Part shown: positions 6,345-8,345 of the stretch, piece by piece | How positions within the stretch are numbered: the first letter of the stretch is position 1 | How the letters are laid out: each line of letters starts with the position of its first letter | DNA from: Polyangiaceae bacterium | GTDB lineage: Bacteria > Myxococcota_A > Polyangia > Polyangiales > Polyangiaceae | DNA: 8,345 nucleotides | Assembly (NCBI GenBank): GCA_022447485.1 | Contig: JAKVCH010000116.1 | Coordinates: 1 to 8,345 of the forward strand | Reading direction: 5' to 3' | Position numbers and translations under genes: made by a program | The notes under the pieces: model-generated | What the model was told of the DNA's origin: nothing | The model's database searches: none | The model's input: only the letters and a program-made list of their open reading frames with translations

Positions 6345-6372
6345 GCCCCTGATCGAATCGAGTTCGAGGGGC
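6345..6372. terminator. Possible bidirectional hairpin between convergent genes
   Basis: GCCCC (6345-6349) and TCGAA (6353-6357) pair with TTCGA (6363-6367) and GGGGC (6368-6372), giving a ten-pair stem with a three-base bulge (TGA) and a five-base loop. It fills most of the 55-bp gap between the yggX stop and the stop of the convergent unknown gene, the usual place for a shared terminator. Neither strand has a T run after the stem, so it is not a textbook intrinsic terminator. Confidence 0.45.
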
Positions 6373-6380
6373 TGACGAGT

Positions 6381-7160
6381 TCAGAGGTCGCCGATACCCG
6401 GAGAGAGTGACCAGCGTGCGAACTCTAGCAGCTGAGCAAGCTCTGCATCTTGATGGCTTTTAAATTGCCCCCCGAGGTATTCGTGGAAGACTTGGAGCGC
6501 GAGGTAGGACTTTCGCTCCTTATCTTGGGCGGCGGATGTCTCTCCTGCTCTTTTCTGCGGAGCGCTTCTCGCCAACTCCCATTCAGCTTGCTCGAGAGCT
6601 GCCGCACGAAATGAACCCAGACGGGCTGAGCCGAGCCCTGTATTTTGGTAGGCGAGTGCGCTTGCGATATCACCGAAGACATCAAGGCCGGCTTCAGGCT
6701 TTTGTAGGGCATCGAGGATATGGCAAATACTGGCCAGGCAGAAGTGAGCAGCCAGTCCTCCGTAGCGCTCCACGACGTGATCCGCATGGTGGTCGAGGCT
6801 GGTGGCAGGCTCCTGGCGTTGCTGCAGGGCTTGCCGAATAGCTTCTCTCGTTTGAGCCTCAACAATTGGCAGAGCGGAAAAGATCTCGGCTCGTAGTTGA
6901 CCGGCTTTTCGAGAGTCTGGTCGTGAGCGCCAGTCGTTGAGTACACGTTGCGCCTGTGACCAATAACTCAGTTGACTTTGAGGCAAACAGCGAGGCGCCG
7001 TTTGGCGAGGCAGGTGTCCGAGCAGGTGAATCCAGGCAGCATGTTCCTTGCTGTCTATTTTTAATTTGCGAGCAAAACGTTCCAAAAACGCCGGTGAGCG
7101 GCCTGAGAGTTCATCTTCAGGTGCAACTAATCTCAGGGGATGTTTGACCGGACGCGGCAT
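6381..7160 (-). CDS. Hypothetical helical protein with a histidine cluster
   Basis: I do not recognise this 259-aa protein. It is predicted soluble and largely helical, with no signal peptide or membrane helix. The N-terminus (1-22) is basic and proline-containing. Residues 23-115 are rich in helix-formers (FLERFARKLK; WSQAQRVLNDW; EAQTREAIRQALQQRQ). The central part has a histidine cluster, DHHADH (123-128) followed by H139 and H147 in the helix ERYGGLAAHFCLASICHILDA (131-151), which could bind a metal. A helix-turn with GDIASALAYQNTGLG (163-177) follows, then an Ala/Glu-rich helix, a charged linker (200-217) and a C-terminal helix pair. It begins 44 bp after serB on the same strand and is probably cotranscribed with it. 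The only Shine-Dalgarno-like match is a weak GAG before the ATG at 7160. Codon use looks like its neighbours. The long frame and its position between stop codons support a real gene. Confidence 0.7.
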   Translation of the reverse strand: MPRPVKHPLRLVAPEDELSGRSPAFLERFARKLKIDSKEHAAWIHLLGHLPRQTAPRCLPQSQLSYWSQAQRVLNDWRSRPDSRKAGQLRAEIFSALPIVEAQTREAIRQALQQRQEPATSLDHHADHVVERYGGLAAHFCLASICHILDALQKPEAGLDVFGDIASALAYQNTGLGSARLGSFRAAALEQAEWELARSAPQKRAGETSAAQDKERKSYLALQVFHEYLGGQFKSHQDAELAQLLEFARWSLSPGIGDL

Positions 7161-7171
7161 TCAACACTCAG

Positions 7172-7202
7172 CGAGTACCCTCGTTACTTCGATGTGAAGT
7201 AA
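7172..7202 (-). other. Two back-to-back hairpins between serB and the unknown gene
   Basis: On the minus strand, TTACTTC and GAAGTAA form a perfect seven-pair stem with a five-base loop (7184-7202). It is followed at once by CGAG-GGTA-CTCG, a four-pair stem with a four-base loop (7172-7183). They occupy most of the 44-bp gap, starting two bases after the serB stop and ending 11 bases before the next ATG. There is no U tract, so this is more likely a processing, stability or translation-control element than a terminator. Confidence 0.55.
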
Positions 7203-7204
7203 GA

Positions 7205-8345
7205 TCAAGAACAACCCTGGGTAAAGCGATCAGCGTCGAGCCCCATGAGGTAGAGCATGGTATCGAGACGGTCATGGTGATCGAAGTTGGTATCAGAGAA
7301 TTCTTTGAGCTTGGGTTTGGCTTGGTAGGCAATGCCTAAGCCCGCGGTTTGAAGCATGTCGATATCGTTAGCGCCATCACCGGCAGCAATCGTTTGCTCG
7401 AGGCGAATATTGAAAACGTGAGCCATATCCTTCAAAACTTGTGCTTTGCGCTGGGGATCAACAACGGTCCCGATAACCTCTCCGGTGAGCATGCCGTCTT
7501 CGACTTCTAATTCGTTGGCGAACGCAAAGTCGAGATCATATTTTTCTTTCAGAGCTTCGACAAAAAAGTCAAATCCACCGCTCACTAGGCCAATTTTCAT
7601 GCCTAGCTCTTTCGTTGTTCGAACCAACTCGTCGGCTCCAGGAGTGAGCGTAAATGTCTCGCAAAGCGTGCGTGCCTTAGCCATCGATAAGCCGCGTAAA
7701 AGTTTGACTCTTTCGCGCAGGGCCTCTTCGAAGTCGAGTTCACCCTGCATTGCTCGACGAGTGATCGCTGCGACCTCATCTTTCACATTCATCATTTCCG
7801 CCAGGTCGTCGATGAACTCGCCTTGGACGAAGGTCGAGTCCACGTCCATACAGAGCAAGCGCTTATTTCGGCGATAGATATCATCGCGCTGTACGGCAAC
7901 ATCGACTCCTAGCTCAGTTCCAAGTTGCAGGACCTTTCTTTGAAGCTCTCGAAATTCGGCTCGCTTGAGCCCTTTGGTCGGCGTGGCCAGCAGTTCAATT
8001 CCTTTTAGCGAATCATTCCCTAAGGACTTGGCCTCTTGGAGCTGAAGATGTTCAGAGAGAAGAAGTGAGGTGCATTGGGCTAAGGCCGCTCCGTTTTTCA
8101 GATCACCTAAAATCGTGACAGAAACGCCTTCCGCTCCGAAAACTTGGTGACTGGTATCGAGGGGCCGTGTTTGACACTCAAGAGATAGCTCTCGGGCGAG
8201 CTTATGGAGACCTTCTTCGAGGGCGATGGAAGGCTCGGCGATCAGAGAAAGTACAATGCGTCCGTGGAGTGAACACTGGCGAAGGCTGATAATCTGGGCA
8301 CGACTCGCATGGGCGAGGGCCGGCACCGACGCCAGAACACCTGGC
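7205..8345 (-). CDS. serB: Phosphoserine phosphatase SerB with ACT domains (start outside window)
   Basis: SerB hydrolyses L-3-phosphoserine to L-serine and phosphate, the last step of serine synthesis in the cytoplasm. The frame stays open to the right edge, and the extra codons read PGVLAS before the GTG at 8326. This matches the (D)RPGVLA turn that begins an ACT domain, so that GTG is internal and the true start lies beyond the window. Counting from that GTG, the rest of a first ACT domain (about 1-60) and a second ACT-like domain (about 65-148) precede the HAD phosphatase core. The core has motif I MDVDSTFVQGE with Asp161 and Asp163, motif II LVSGG (Ser249), a lysine in the PQRKAQVL segment (Lys294) and motif IV GDGANDI (Asp317, Asp321). 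ACT domains usually bind an amino acid, here plausibly serine as feedback. The motif I variant F-V-Q-G in place of L-I-x-A is mild. Complete proteins of this type are about 400 aa. Confidence 0.93.
   Translation of the reverse strand, partial: PGVLASVPALAHASRAQIISLRQCSLHGRIVLSLIAEPSIALEEGLHKLARELSLECQTRPLDTSHQVFGAEGVSVTILGDLKNGAALAQCTSLLLSEHLQLQEAKSLGNDSLKGIELLATPTKGLKRAEFRELQRKVLQLGTELGVDVAVQRDDIYRRNKRLLCMDVDSTFVQGEFIDDLAEMMNVKDEVAAITRRAMQGELDFEEALRERVKLLRGLSMAKARTLCETFTLTPGADELVRTTKELGMKIGLVSGGFDFFVEALKEKYDLDFAFANELEVEDGMLTGEVIGTVVDPQRKAQVLKDMAHVFNIRLEQTIAAGDGANDIDMLQTAGLGIAYQAKPKLKEFSDTNFDHHDRLDTMLYLMGLDADRFTQGCS

Noticed and set aside
6536..6841. 101-aa plus-strand frame inside the unknown gene
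   Set aside because: Arg/Gly/His-rich antisense frame with no recognisable domain, lying wholly within the longer minus-strand gene.
6381..7160. Possible distant squalene/phytoene synthase-like fold in the unknown helical protein
   Set aside because: The helix pattern around ERYGGLAAHF and GDIASALAYQNTGLG is faintly similar, but the Asp-rich substrate motifs (DxxxD) are missing, so the function is not supported.
7446..7877. 143-aa plus-strand frame inside serB
   Set aside because: Ser/Arg-rich antisense shadow of a well-supported gene.
8324..8326. GTG as the start of serB
   Set aside because: The frame continues upstream to the window edge with residues that match the beginning of an ACT domain, so the start is outside.

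Overview
The window reads as chromosomal DNA from a Gram-negative, proteobacterium-like organism of medium GC content. The evidence is the set of protein families: HflK/HflC (FtsH regulators), YggX (iron trafficking), a GspC-like inner-membrane PDZ protein, an OmpR/PhoB-type two-component pair and an ACT-containing SerB. GspC-like proteins need a double-membrane envelope. The exact phylum cannot be fixed from the sequence alone; a deltaproteobacterial-type lineage is possible. Coding density is high, and I see no transposase, integrase, tRNA, rRNA or CRISPR array.

Layout. 1-743 (+): the C-terminal part of a glycogen debranching enzyme, cut by the left edge; its last codons and stop lie inside a four-copy 17-bp tandem repeat (706-773). 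852-2728 (-): hflK then hflC, overlapping by ATGA and converging on the debranching gene. 2883-3350 (-): a DUF3293 protein. 3451-5102 (-): a sensor kinase and then its OmpR-type response regulator, also overlapping by ATGA. The 119-bp gap 5103-5221 separates this pair from a divergent membrane-anchored PDZ protein similar to the GspC C-terminus (5222-5884, +), followed by yggX (6053-6325, +). 6381-7160 (-): an unrecognised, mostly helical 259-aa protein with a histidine cluster, directly downstream of serB (7205 to the right edge, -), whose start lies outside the window.

How the genes work together. HflK and HflC form the membrane complex that restrains FtsH. The kinase has two membrane helices, almost no external loop and no HAMP domain, so it probably senses the membrane or a partner protein. 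The divergent PDZ protein is a candidate target or partner by position only. YggX protects Fe-S enzymes and supplies Fe(II). SerB makes serine, and the gene after it is probably cotranscribed. These are mostly housekeeping and envelope-stress functions. I did not find a clear new multi-gene system. The most notable items are the repeat across the debranching-enzyme stop, the paired hairpins after serB, the unknown 259-aa protein and the solitary GspC-like protein.
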